A DNA stretch of 64,000 nucleotides from Ophiodon elongatus (taxonomy: Eukaryota; Chordata; Actinopteri; Perciformes; Hexagrammidae). Position numbers and translations under genes: made by a program. The stretch spans positions 920,488 to 984,487 of the forward strand of contig JACSYO010002134.1 in NCBI GenBank assembly GCA_016806645.1. The letters run 5' to 3'. Within the stretch, counting starts at the first letter, position 1; every line of letters begins with the position of its first letter. Shown in pieces: positions 36,557 through 47,744 of the stretch. The notes beneath the pieces were generated by a model. The model was not told where the DNA came from. It saw only the letters and a program-made list of their open reading frames with translations, and did no database searches.

Positions 36557-36823
36557 GGTCTGGTGTATGAAGTGGAGGTGGACGGACACTTATCTCCCGT
36601 GGGCAGGACCGGGGAGTCTTACCGCTGGCCTCGCATGGCCCTCCTCCTCCCCAGTCTTCCTCTGACCTCCTCCTTCCCTCTCTTAGGCTTTAACACACAA
36701 ACCCCGGAAGATTTACTCCACATTGGCACCACCGTCGGCTCGCTGGCTCCCAAACAAAGTGAAGCCGCTGAAAGTGATATTTCACTCCTGGGGAACATTT
36801 TTATTCCCTCTGTTATCACACAG
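36557..36823 (+). other. Splice-bracketed 267-bp open segment (possible exon)
   Basis: TCTCAG precedes and CAG followed by GTATGT closes the segment. Its 267 bp equal 89 codons, and one phase is open across the whole stretch (starts GLVYEVEVDGHL, ends FIPSVITQ). No family is recognised, the pyrimidine tract upstream of the acceptor is poor, and the frame also continues open past the donor. A conserved non-coding element or chance is at least as likely. Confidence 0.2.
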
Positions 36824-37194
36824 GTATGTCCAGGAATTGACTGCTGCCGTGTTCAAGCTGAGTTTTTTTTTTCGGACTCACTTGTAACTGGATATTTTGG
36901 GCTACAAACTGAAAAACAAGGCTTTTATGTGGGTCAGTTGCTGTGTGTAAAGTTTTGCCTCTACTTCTAGGTTTTTAAAGATCTCTCCAGGGGCTGCATG
37001 TGGAAAAGTTCGGGGGGGGGAGTTAAAAATGTGATGAGTAAGAGAATGAAAGCAAAACCCTCTTCCCCTCTTGAGTTTCCCTTTAACTAGGTATTTTCAG
37101 CCTAAACAGCGGTCCAAACAACAGGGTATTTGGGGAAGAGGGGAAACTGTGTGAATGTAGTGCAGGACAGGTAAGCGTCTTTTGACGAACAAAT
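36824..37194. other. Unique non-coding sequence
   Basis: A G run lies at about 37011-37020. Nothing else recognised. Confidence 0.45.
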
Positions 37195-37287
37195 CCCAGC
37201 TCCAGGTCGGCTTACTTACTTATTCTGGAGCTTTCAACTGTATCACACTGTCTTCATCAGCAGGTGTAGTATACTCAGTTGTCATGG
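37195..37287 (-). repeat. GTTGAAAGCTC/GTGGACC dispersed repeat, copy B
   Basis: In reverse complement it reads ACTGAGTATACTACACC, AGACAGTGTGATACAG, TTGAAAGCTCCAGAATAAG and TAAGTAAGCCGACCTGG, matching copies A and C. Confidence 0.6.
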
Positions 37288-37692
37288 AACTGTAGATGTT
37301 CAAACGTTACACGATTACTGTGCAGGCCCGGTTCTAAACTGCTTCGAATGGAGGGGGCAGTAAAAGATGTTGGTTGGTCACCAATGCCTATTGTTAATAA
37401 TAGGGTTCTTCCTGACTGTAAGCTGTAACACGTACGGTTTTATGTTTGTTATCTTCAACAAGTACAGGCAGTAAAATCTGCACACAAAGAAAGGTGGAGT
37501 ATTTCTTTTCATTAGTTAATCTCCGATAGACAACTAAAGTCATTGATTTGGGGAAACCGTTTATGTGATTATATTGGACGATTTTGACCGACACTATTTT
37601 AGCAATAATTCTCTCATGTATCTCCCTTCGTACAAGGTCACACAGTGTAACACAACAGTGCTTGCACTGCAATGTGTTTCAAGGCAAAAACT

Positions 37693-37732
37693 ACATCTGG
37701 TTACCGGCTATGATGAGCCGGTAACCAGATGT
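37693..37732. repeat. Perfect inverted repeat (17-bp arms, 6-nt loop)
   Basis: Left arm ACATCTGGTTACCGGCT (37693-37709), loop ATGATG, right arm AGCCGGTAACCAGATGT (37716-37732). All 17 pairs are Watson-Crick. The stem is too short for a typical microRNA precursor and has no U-rich terminator. It lies between two inverted copies of a dispersed repeat. Confidence 0.97.
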
Positions 37733-37770
37733 TCCCATCCGTTGTGTTTCTAATGTTCTCAGAACCAGCA

Positions 37771-37815
37771 GAAATGATTGAGATGACAGAAATGACTGAG
37801 ATGATTGAGAAATGC
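37771..37815 (+). repeat. 9-bp minisatellite (GARATGAYT-like)
   Basis: About five tandem degenerate 9-mers: GAAATGATT, GAGATGACA, GAAATGACT, GAGATGATT, GAGAAATGC. Confidence 0.8.
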
Positions 37816-38046
37816 TCCCTATGCCAGAACATTCACGGGACGTTGTTTAAGGGATGTCGTTTTCGTAACATTCACAGAACTCTGCCCCCCGTACTCATCC
37901 CTGGAACCGGACTCGTTACTGTGCACCTCCAGGATGTCTTGTGCATGTTGGCTTAAGTCTAATAAAGTTAAGTTTATACATTTACCTTAAATACAGCAGT
38001 TAACAAAACAGTAATGTGGAGTTTGACCAAATAAACTTCCTTTATC

Positions 38047-38155
38047 AGACTGAGTAAACTACGTCATCATCTGCTGCACAATCCAAAGGCTCCAGAACAA
38101 GTGAGTAAGTGGACCTTGAGTTGCTTCGTTAGCTGCTTATTCAAAGGTCAAGAAT
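38047..38155 (+). repeat. GTTGAAAGCTC/GTGGACC dispersed repeat, copy C
   Basis: Contains GACTGAGTAAACTACG, CATCTGCTG, AAAGGCTCCAGAACAAG and TAAGTGGACCTTGAGTTG, then AAGGTCAAGAATG, which recurs in copy D. It is inverted relative to copy B. Confidence 0.6.
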
Positions 38156-41032
38156 GAACTGTGAAGCTCTTAAAGAGTTTCCCGACACGAAAATGAATGA
38201 AAGTTTGTTGGAATATTTTTCCAAAAAAACTCACTCCTGAGAAATAATCAACTTCTTCTGTCTGTCAGTATGCTTGACATGAAATACTTTCACCAAAATA
38301 AGTATGTATATACAATTATAAAGCTTCAGTGCATACTCAATTTGTAAAAACCCAGCTAACAACCATTTGACTTCTAAATACATATGTTTGAATTGGTTGC
38401 AAGCAAGTGTCAACTGGGCAAAGGCTTACCAAGGGTTCAAAGTGGGCAACAGTTTAGGAATTATACTTTAATTAGTTCTACGCTAAATTATGAATAATGT
38501 AAAATCAAAACAATCTTGAGAAGCAAAGATACAGAGGTAAAGAACTGAACAACTGAAGCAAGACAGCGTAATAAATTGACATTGTGCAAAATTCATCATT
38601 TCAAAATAACTTTGTACAAGCTCTTGAACAGTGCTCACTTCTCCTCTCTCTCTCTCTCTCTCCCAAAAAATGTGGGAATATTCTACAGCGACACTGGTCA
38701 TCGCCGGTTTCAAGCTGGTGCATTGAGCTAAAAGATCTCTGGCTCCAGGGGAGAGGATTTGACCCTTGAACAAGGAAACATGTCAATAACGTTTGAGGGT
38801 CAGAGTTCAAGTGGCATAAACCTGTACGCTCCATTATGAAACACGTCTCTGAGGTTTACAGCCTCGATGGGAACCACTTCCTGCCTCGAGCGATCTGAAC
38901 GAGAGGGGACGGTGTCTCGGGGCGGTCAGCTGTGACTCCTAGCTGACCGAGTTCCCCGCTCACTCTCGGGTGCTTTTTCACTCTATTTTTGGAGTAGGCT
39001 GCTCAATGGTTTACTGATTGATTGTGATCCTGATCAATGGCTGGCAGTGGCTGGACTCCTGTCCCAATGCTGGATCTATAGCGTCTCCCTCCCCGCAGCC
39101 TGCACTGCTTCCTTCCTCTTCTGGGACTGGAAGAGGTTTATCAATGAAGTTCAGGTCCCACCCTTCTGTCTACACACTCCAGCCATTTCCTGACCCAGTC
39201 AATGTCCTGTCTGTCTCCTGACACACATGTTCACTGAATAATGATCCAGAGGGGAAAAAGTTGCACCAACAAAGAACCTTGGCCATTGCCTTCGAATAAT
39301 CTTCAAAGGGTCAACAAACAAATGACAAACAAATATGAATTCAGCGATAGTCATGCAGATGATTTATGCCACCACCGCAACAAAATCAATAAAAACACAA
39401 AATATGCCTTGGTCCTTTTTTTGGATTCATTCCACTCTTTTGCATTATATGTTCTAAATACCAGTGTATCGCTTATGTTGCTGCATTAATCATGTATGTT
39501 TTTCACGATTAATAGGTATGTGCAAGTAAGTGTGTTGTTGGTTGGAATTGCATAATGTATTACGGAGGTAAGTGTCAAATGGACCAGACCGAGAGCAATT
39601 GGGAACTATGTTTAGAATACCTTTACAGCTGTGTCTGTCCTGGTTGTGTGCTAAACTTTCCCTGATTTATATATTTATGCACATATATTTTGTATATTTT
39701 GTTGTATGTCTTACATTATTTGTAAACAAACATGTCATTGCATTGGTATGCACTGCTTCTAATGCATATGGAAATTAACTTGAATTATGATGTGTATGGT
39801 ATACCTGTATCTATTATATAGTGTGATGAATATGGCACGTAAAAACTACAAAAATACCTTTCATGAAGCTTATCCAAATATTTTTGATCAACCAAAATTG
39901 GTAAAGAGAAAGTTTATAAGGATTTTCCAAAAGAGTGTTTTTTTTACAAAAAAACAAAAAATGGTTGTTCAGGCAGCTGTGGGCGTGGTTTATGATTAAT
40001 GCTTAATCTTGAACCAACCCATGAAGGATCAACATAATTTAGCATCTACGCCTCACAGTTTAGGAGTTGTGAGCCAAACATAAAGTGATGTAATGACTTA
40101 CTGGATTATACAATAGCTCCCACACGTCACTGGACAGAAACAGGCAACGTTTTAACTTCTGACAAAGGGCCATAGGCGTTCTTTATAAACGTCCACATGG
40201 TGGCGCTATCCACACCAACAACCGACAATTCGTGCTTGGCCCTTACTGACTTTTCACTGGATCTTTACACCTGTGACATACTTTTTTATATGTATTGGTA
40301 TTAAATAGAACAACATATACAGAACTGAAAATATAGCCTCCTTGGGAAAGGTAACAAAATGGAATCAAGCTACAGATATACACTCTCATACCTGGTGCAC
40401 ACACACTTGCTTGTCACACTCTAGTTGGCTGGGGCAGCGGGGAGCAAGGGTGGGAGGGGTTCGTTCACCCACTGTGAAAGCACTTTGGACATCCCTGGGA
40501 TGAGCGAGGACTGTCAAATCCGTCCTGACGGCATTGCGGCTTTCCTCTGTGGGATCAGGCCTGGATGAGAGCCGGCTGCAGAGGCCCAAAGCCGGGGGAT
40601 TCAGGCCAGGGACTGGCCAGCGGAGCTCGGCTGTCAGTCAGAGCAGGCGGGCACACTGAAACTCTTCAAACAGCTTCCACAGGATCAAGAAGGCCACTCT
40701 CCACGGCTTAGAGGGAGGCTGCTGGAGACACAGATTTGAGAGGAGAAAGAAAAGGACGTCATGTGAGACAGACTGAAGTCCACAATCAGGTCTCAGCCTG
40801 CAGCTTCGAGCTTTTGTTTGGGGATAAAGAACAAAACAAGTTATTTAGATAAAGATTATGTTTCTGTGCAGAGGGCGATGATAAGACCAGTAAACAAAGA
40901 GGTGATCAAGTGATGGATGATGTCGGTTTGATATTTTTAACAAAGTGCATTGACTGATATTGACTGTGACTGATTGTATGTCTGTTGTCGTCACATCCAA
41001 TGTTTGACCAGGTCACAGATATCACACACACA
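38156..41032. other. Mostly unique non-coding sequence
   Basis: A short CT run lies at 38643-38663. At 39960-40230, words such as CATGGTGGCGCTAT suggest an old repeat. No gene recognised. Confidence 0.4.
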
Positions 41033-41037
41033 CACAC

Positions 41038-41081
<44 letters not shown>

Positions 41082-41101
41082 ACACACACGCACACGCACA
41101 C
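41033..41101. repeat. (AC)n microsatellite
   Basis: AC array with several G interruptions (ACGC, ACAG). Confidence 0.95.
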
Positions 41102-41303
41102 AGGTCACAGAAAACAGAGGCTCTGATTAAAACACTGGTTGAATTACCTTCACAAAGACTGACAAACACACAGACACTTGCAGATCAGTACCACTCAAAC
41201 TGGGTGTAGTGACAATGGTCTTAAGTGGACCTGTGTGGGACAGCAGGGACATGAATAAGTGATGTCAATAAAATCACAGAGCATGGAGAGCATCAGGGAG
41301 CTG

Positions 41304-41305
<2 letters not shown>

Positions 41306-41367
<62 letters not shown>
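41306..41367. repeat. (AC)n microsatellite
   Basis: About 30 AC units. Confidence 0.97.
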
Positions 41368-41370
<3 letters not shown>

Positions 41371-41433
41371 GTGTATACACTGTACAAGCCATGAGGAGCT
41401 TATGGCTTTAGAGACAGACAATATGTTGATCAC

Positions 41434-41547
41434 AACATATCAGGTTAGGGTAAGGGTTAGGATTAGGTTGGTAGCGGGTATGATTAGGGTAAGTCTCCCA
41501 GAAATGAATGCAAGTCAATGTAATGTCCCCAAAAGTCATGAAAACAC

Positions 41548-41578
<31 letters not shown>
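41434..41578 (+). repeat. GGGGACA-type telomere-like repeat, copy 2, with (GT)n(AT)n
   Basis: Contains AGGTTAGGGTAAGGGTTAGG and GATTAGGGTAAGTC, then AAGTCAATGTAATGTCCCC, then a GT array and a short AT array (41549-41578). It is the same right-hand part as copy 1 at 16500-16640. Confidence 0.8.
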
Positions 41579-41579
<1 letters not shown>

Positions 41580-42325
41580 TCTTCTGTATCACATCCAGTG
41601 AGCACACGTGCATGATTTGTGAATCCTTTGTGCACAGTAACACAGTTTAAATCCTGCACAGAAAAGGCAGACTCCAACAATGACAAAGAAAAAAACACTA
41701 TCACAGAATGTAAATATGAATCGTGTCGAACAAGTAGTATACAAATGTTTGACATTAAGAAAACATATTTGCAATTTTTTTTAAATGCAGATCTTTTTGG
41801 TTGAATTATGATTGATGGCGGATGGTTACGCTTCGATGCACATTGTAAACAAAGCTTGAAGTTTCCTTCCACATCTTTCATGACAGAATGAGCTCCTAAA
41901 GCCTCAGAGGAGAGCACAGCCTGGAAATCCTAGCAACTTTGACCTTTGACCTGTCTCCGTGCTCAAGAGGGTTGACAGGAGAAACGGGTGCATGAAGAGG
42001 GGAGGAAGGGGAGGGGGGAGGAGGGGTTGGGGGCGGGCGAGGAGAGGGAGTTTAATTTTTCAATAGGACTGTCAAGGACACACGGCGGTCCACCCAGCAG
42101 CTCCACTCACCTGAAAGAATGTGTTCGGAGACCAAAAAGAAGCAGGTGTCCTCTTAAGACGTCTGCACGTGTGTTCCTTTTTCCTCCACGGATTTGAAAT
42201 AGCACAGAGCGGTTTGAGAGCGGCGGCAAAGGATACGGTTTTCTTAGAAAGATCACAAAAGAATCGGAAAGAATACTTTATTTATTTATTCACTCTGCTG
42301 TAGCCGGGGGAGCTGAAATGAAAGG
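41579..42325. other. Unique non-coding, G-rich patch at 41997-42050
   Basis: GGGGAGGGGGGAGGAGGGG-type sequence gives G4 potential on plus. No gene recognised. Confidence 0.45.
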
Positions 42326-42333
42326 ACACACAC

Positions 42334-42364
<31 letters not shown>
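42326..42364. repeat. (AC)n microsatellite
   Basis: About 17 AC units. Confidence 0.95.
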
Positions 42365-42366
<2 letters not shown>

Positions 42367-42538
42367 CATGCATGAACACACACTCACACTCCCTTCCTCG
42401 TCCTCCCTGGGTAGCTGTTAGCAGAGTTTCACATGTGTGGAGAAGCTCCCAGCAGAGACGGAGGGGAGAAGAGTCGGGTGGTCTGCCACTTACAGCCGAG
42501 ATCACCACCGTGAAAAATTTATATCACACCAGGCCCTG

Positions 42539-42597
42539 TGTGTGTGTGTGTGTGCGTTTGTGTGCGTGTGTGTGCGTGTGTGAGTGAGAGTGAGTGT
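42539..42597. repeat. Imperfect (GT)n/(GA)n microsatellite
   Basis: GT array with GC interruptions passing into GAGT units. Confidence 0.9.
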
Positions 42598-42780
42598 GGT
42601 ACAGGGAGAAAGGGTCCTTGGGGGAGGGGGGGCAGTAAAGGAGCACTTAAGTCGATACATGTTGAATGAGTGAAGTACATGTGTTACTGTAATGCCCCAA
42701 CATTCATGTTGATGTGTGTTGCGTTTACTGTGTGGTGCTCCATGTTCGTGCTGAAGTTAGAAACACTTTTCCATCCAGTC

Positions 42781-42900
42781 AGATATCTTTCACTCCATCC
42801 ATCCGTCTCTCTATACATCAGTCCATTTGTTTCTCTGTCCGGCCACTCATCCATTCATCCATCCACTGACACATCCATCCAGTCATCCATCCATCCATAC
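42781..42900. repeat. Degenerate (CATC)n array
   Basis: Repeated CCATCCATC and CATCCATCCATCC words over about 120 bp. Confidence 0.75.
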
Positions 42901-43207
42901 GTTACTCGGTTCCAAAGAGGCGCCCATGGGCACAAATTCACCAACCAGGATTTATCTAATAACTTGTTTGACACAATGAAAGGAAAGTAAAACAGGCTTT
43001 TCAGGGAGGCGAAGTGAGCGCCACATTTCCACACATGCAGCCCCATCAGATTTGATTAGGATTAGACTGAAGCAAACAGGATGTCATTCTGCGTTAATCT
43101 CCCCTAAACTCAGTTTAGCTCTACTACAGCTGACAGCTGAGGCCCATTTGGTCCGAGAGGCGGCCGGTCGCTGCAGACATTACCAACCTCGCCTCTCTTT
43201 CCACGCG
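42901..43207. other. Unique non-coding sequence
   Basis: Nothing recognised. Confidence 0.4.

Positions 43208-43266
<59 letters not shown>
43208..43266. repeat. (AC)n microsatellite
   Basis: Begins with ACGCGC interruptions, then about 25 AC units. Confidence 0.96.
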
Positions 43267-43271
<5 letters not shown>

Positions 43272-43825
43272 TTACAGAGTTTGGAAGGCCTAGAAGGAAC
43301 GGAGTGAAGCTGGCAGCCACCTGAGAGAGTTGATCCACACAACTGCCTCCGTCAGCAACTTCCTCAGAGCTTTTTAGCCACTTTCCTCCTCTAATTCAGC
43401 TCCTCGTCACGGCCCGGGTTCACAGTGTTCCGCTCCAGACGTGTTTTGGGTTTGACGTCCCTGAGGTCTGAGGAGAAAAGCTACGCATGAGTTTCTTCAG
43501 GTGAGATGAAGAAGTGGAGGAGCGGGGAAGTGGGGTTGGGGGGGGGGGCGGCCGGATTTCTATCAGAACCCGTACCTCACTTCCCATGTCACCCTCGCGT
43601 CTTCTCTCCTTTGTCCCTCTCCATCCATTCCCTCTACGTATCGTCCATCAGCACCCTCCCCTCCGGCCCAATGACAGGGGGGGTCCTGCTGATTGACAGG
43701 TCGCTCATCAGGAGGGACGTGTTCAGCCTATTGAAATCTACTTATTATCAATTATTCACAGACACACCTCTCTCAGTCTCTCAGTCCTACAACAACATGG
43801 CAGGTAGAGGCTGAGCGACTTACTC
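43267..43825. other. Unique non-coding, G run at 43539-43549
   Basis: No gene recognised. The 60-102-aa frames here overlap in competing phases. Confidence 0.4.
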
Positions 43826-44070
43826 AGTGGCTCACACAAACAAGCACAAAAACACACTCACTGTGCATGCACACATTTGTGCTCTCTTTGACATCATGCT
43901 TTCCTCAACCCCGACATCAACCATCTCAACTGCACGGCTTTCCCTCACCACTGACCTCACCTCAAACAAAACAGTAACACTAAAAGCAAGTCTAAACCCT
44001 CATACAGCCCTTTGAACAAATGAGGACCAGAGACTCCAAAACTGTTCTCACTATGTCTGAAACTCAAGTA
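43826..44070 (+). repeat. GAGGACC-type telomere-like repeat, degenerate copy
   Basis: CACAAAAACACAC at the left, then CTAAAAGCAAGTCTAAACCC, CAGCCCTTTGAACAAATGAG and GACCAGAG. The same order of words is found at 46640-46700. The telomere-like core is largely eroded. Confidence 0.6.
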
Positions 44071-44094
44071 AGTACAAGAATATATTTGGATTTC

Positions 44095-44220
44095 AACAGT
44101 GGAAGAAGTACTGGAATTATGTCAACATTTATTTATTTTTTTACATTGCACTAAAGTAAAATTAGATAAGTATTATCAGCATAATTAGCCTAGGTATTTA
44201 AAACAGAAGTACTGTCCCAT
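44095..44220 (+). mobile_element. Remnant of a CAGTGGAAGAAGTACT-type element
   Basis: CAGTGGAAGAAGTACTGG at the left and AAACAGAAGTACTGTCC at the right resemble the same fish element family as 7620-7690. Assignment from memory. Confidence 0.3.
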
Positions 44221-44619
44221 GCATTCATTCATTCATTCTTCTAGATATATTATTGCATTATTATTATTATGGATCACCACACATGAGCAGCATGCTCATG
44301 TTTTAGCTGGTTGAGGTAGTAAGCAGTAATAGTCAGATACACAACTCTTTGAGTAAACCTCAAAATGATGTGAGCGCACACAATAAAGCAGTATGGCTAT
44401 AACTGAATTTTAATCATTTTAAAATCATATTAGTGTTATGTGTTTTTCCCAGTAATAATTAAATGAAGTATCTAATTGACAATATCCTGACTCAAAGTAC
44501 ATTTTTGTTCGGAGATTTCAACCGTATCCCACAGTTTGAATTTAGCAGATGGCGTTAGCTCGGTTGTCATGGCGATGGCTCTGTTGACATGTACTGACAC
44601 TAAAACTAAAAGTTAAGCA

Positions 44620-44730
44620 TTAGAGTACATTCTTGACCTTGGAAACAGTACTTTGACAAAATTATCACAACTTAAAGTCCACTTACTTTCAACATCATTA
44701 TCAGCAGATGGTGGTAATGATGGTTATGTG
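44620..44730 (-). repeat. GTTGAAAGCTC/GTGGACC dispersed repeat, copy D
   Basis: In reverse complement it carries CATCTGCTGATAATGATGTT, GAAAGTAAGTGGACTTTAAG and AAGGTCAAGAATG, collinear with copy C. Confidence 0.45.
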
Positions 44731-46094
44731 CAGTTGAGCAGAAGTTATTATTGGATTTTAACAAACAAATTGGCCAGCCAATGAAAACAAGTGCAGTATT
44801 TTGTGTGTCAATGGTATAAACTACAGTACAGTAATCAGTTTAACAACTTTCTTATCTCTTTTATCCCCATTAAACTTTCCAATTTTCAAAGGACTCAAAA
44901 TCAGATTTCTACATATCAAACAACGCCTATCTATATGAAAACGTGCTTCACGTTCTGGAATTTTTTTTTTAAATGAAAAGCAGATTGAAATAAATAGCTG
45001 AGTAGCTCGTAAGACATAAATATCAAAATGAATAGGAGTATAAAAATGAGACATAACCAAGATAACGTTCCTGGCTCCAAGCCTCCTTCTCCTCCCATTA
45101 CATCCCCACTGGGCTAATAAAAGGATTTCCAGCTTTGTGTAGAATGGAGGACATCTCCTGTTCCCTTTGATGCCTCTATTGAACACTTCTTGTTCTCCAA
45201 GGTGAGCTAAACGCCTCCTCTCTCCTCCTCCTTCAATCGTTTCCTACCTCTTAGCTTCCTATTAACCCTTCCAAACCTGCCCCCAGTCCACCCAAATCTG
45301 GGCTCTGGAGGAGACAGGCTGAAATGAATAAGGGGGCCGAGGAGGGTCAGCAGAAAGGCATGATGGGACTTATCATGGAGCACATATGGGAATTGTGGGG
45401 GATTTGAGTGGGAGCGTAGCGGACACAGGAATGGATCAGCCTGTGACATCATTAACCACGGGGAACTTCCATCCGCTTGGATTTCTGGGATTTCTATAAG
45501 CCAGACGGTGAAGGGTTGGGAGAGGCCGACTGGTCGGGAGGGGGGACGGAGAGATTGAGAGACAGGAGCATGTGATTGACCGAAAAGCTGATATTGTGAT
45601 TGAATGTGAAATTTAAAAGAAATGAAAGTTGGAGAAGGAGATAGAGAGCTACACAGGGATATTTCTATTCATGTCTTCTTTGTTCCAGTTTTCTTATTTG
45701 CTCCATACGTCACCATGAACTAGATAAAAAATATCCTAAATAAACACACGTACTCACCGTGTGAGTGTGCGCCCCCAGGCAGAGTTTGGAAGTGTCAGTG
45801 GATAGGTTTGTCGCCGTCAGCAGGTCTGGCTGCTTGATGGTCGCACTTTGTCGAGGTGTTGTTTTTTCTCCCTTCGTTAGACTCGGCGTTAATTACTAAT
45901 CTCACGGTCCAGCGCAGGACACTTGTGCTAACGTTAACTCTCTCTCACTAATGAGGGGGAAACCAGACAAACAGAGGGGATTTACAGCACAACACATGCA
46001 CACTATTGCACTGTCACACTCACTAAAACAGACACACAAACATTCGGAAAAAGAGGAGACAGAAGCTTTGAGAGAGAAAGGCCAGCAAAGATGA

Positions 46095-46095
<1 letters not shown>
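44731..46095. other. Unique non-coding sequence
   Basis: No recognised gene or element. Confidence 0.4.

Positions 46096-46160
<65 letters not shown>
46096..46160. repeat. (AT)n microsatellite
   Basis: About 32 perfect AT units. It is self-complementary and so prone to cruciform formation and assembly or length error. Confidence 0.97.
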
Positions 46161-46162
<2 letters not shown>

Positions 46163-46499
46163 TAATTTGCTCTGTGGATAAACTACACCCTAAAATAATG
46201 TATGTGTAAGCAAAAGTAATTGGGTCCAGATTCAGATCTTATAAATACTTTTATTTGTCTTTTATTTACAGTTTTTCTTCTTTTTTTTGTAACTTTGTAA
46301 ATCCTTCTTTTAAAAGCGTTCCAAATACATGTTGTTATTATTATGCTATTATTAAAGAGTGCACAAGCTCAAACACACTCCATGCATGTTCCTACTGTAC
46401 CTTCAGTACACACAATGCAAGCAGCAGCATGCTAAAATGCTTCGCCAGCAATTTGTCTGTCCCACGCCAGATGCAGCATCGGCTCGGGGCAGACATCAA

Positions 46500-47165
46500 C
46501 GGCCCCCTCACACACACAGACACACACACACGCATATGTGCACACACACAAATAATTTTGTTCCTCTACACTTTTGAGGACCCCCGTTGACATCGTGCAT
46601 TTCCTAATCCCTAATCCCTAAAGATGAATTTACTCTAACCTTAACCCTAAAAGCAAGTCTGAACCCTTAAATGGCACTTTGAAAAGGTGAAGACCAGATG
46701 AATTGTTCTCTTTGCAAAACGTATTCACTTTCACAAACACGTTCACTCTCAAAAGAGGATTGCATTTTCCGAAAGGACCCGATTTTCAAACATGTCTTCA
46801 GTTTCAAAAATGTGTCCAACTATTCCAAATAGGTCTTCACTTTCAGGAACATCTTATTGTTTTCCAAAGAAAAGCAAATTCCCAAAATGTCTCCATGTTT
46901 CAAAATGTCCTCACTTTCCAAACATGTCCTAACTTCCTAATAACTTTCCAAAATCTCCTCACTTTGCATGAATGTCCACATCTTTACTTAAAACTTTGGA
47001 CTTACACTAACACTTTCAAAAAGTGTGCTGAACTTTCAAAAAATGTCTCACTTTGCAAAAATGCCCTTGACTCCCAAATGTCCTCACTTAAGGTCCAAAA
47101 CGCAAATTGGTCCTCACAAAGACACAAGCACAACAACAAACACACACAGGCACACACGCACACCT
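46500..47165 (+). repeat. GAGGACC-type telomere-like repeat, longest copy
   Basis: Interrupted AC array (46509-46551), then CACTTTTGAGGACCCCC, TAATCCCTAATCCCTAAAG, TAACCTTAACCCTAAAAGC, AAGTCTGAACCC and a long run of degenerate units of about 18-20 bp of the form CTTTCCAAAATGTCCTCA to about 47115. It closes with GGTCCTCACAAAGACAC and a second AC-rich stretch. The 164-aa frame at 46703-47197 (repeated LTFQ/FQNV words) is a translation of this minisatellite. Confidence 0.85.
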
Positions 47166-47286
47166 TCCCCATCCTGCCTCGGTGTGCTGCCCCCTGAGGG
47201 ACACCACAATTAATGACCCTACTGATGACCGCATCAGTGCTGGTGGGATAGGCGGCGTCCTCTGCGTACATGACCAGAGGTGAGCT

Positions 47287-47298
47287 GTGTGCGTGTGC

Positions 47299-47352
<54 letters not shown>
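47287..47352. repeat. (GT)n microsatellite
   Basis: Begins with GC interruptions, then about 25 GT units. Confidence 0.96.
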
Positions 47353-47355
<3 letters not shown>

Positions 47356-47530
47356 CAGGACGGTGCATATGGAGGGAGGCCACTCTGGGCCCAGGTGATG
47401 TCACATAGCGCCATCTGTGGCTGCGCGTGTATTAGCTCACGCATGTGTGTGTCGTCCACACTTTGCTCGCACGTTTCCCAGCGCCAGGTGACGGGTGTGT
47501 ATCGACGAGCCGGGTGTGTGTTTTTGCTGA

Positions 47531-47535
47531 GGTGT

Positions 47536-47593
<58 letters not shown>
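47531..47593. repeat. (GT)n microsatellite
   Basis: About 30 GT units. Confidence 0.96.
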
Positions 47594-47595
<2 letters not shown>

Positions 47596-47709
47596 ATGTA
47601 CTTGTGTGTCAGAGGCAGACGCAGCATTTTAAAGCTCGGGCTTCAGCACAAAGGGAGCTGCGCTAGCTAACCATCAGCGCTTTAGCTGAAGCGTCCACCA
47701 TTGAGGTGG

Positions 47710-47742
<33 letters not shown>
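47710..47742. repeat. (GT)n microsatellite
   Basis: About 16 GT units. Confidence 0.95.

Positions 47743-47744
<2 letters not shown>

Noticed and set aside
37693..37732. Hairpin as a microRNA precursor or terminator
   Set aside because: The stem is only 17 bp and the loop 6 nt, shorter than animal precursors, and there is no T-run. Reported only as an inverted repeat.
38690..38770. tRNA-like or tRNA-derived SINE segment
   Set aside because: GGTGCATTGAGCTAAAAG looked A-box-like, but no GGTTCGANNCC box or cloverleaf follows. No tRNA gene was found in the window.
41444..41495. Interstitial telomere (TTAGGG)n
   Set aside because: Only degenerate TTAGGG words are present, and they are part of a dispersed repeat with a GT array, so a chromosome-fusion relic is not supported.
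46703..47197. 164-aa open frame with repeated Leu-Thr-Phe-Gln words
   Set aside because: It is a translation of the degenerate 18-20-bp GTCCTCAC minisatellite, not a protein gene.
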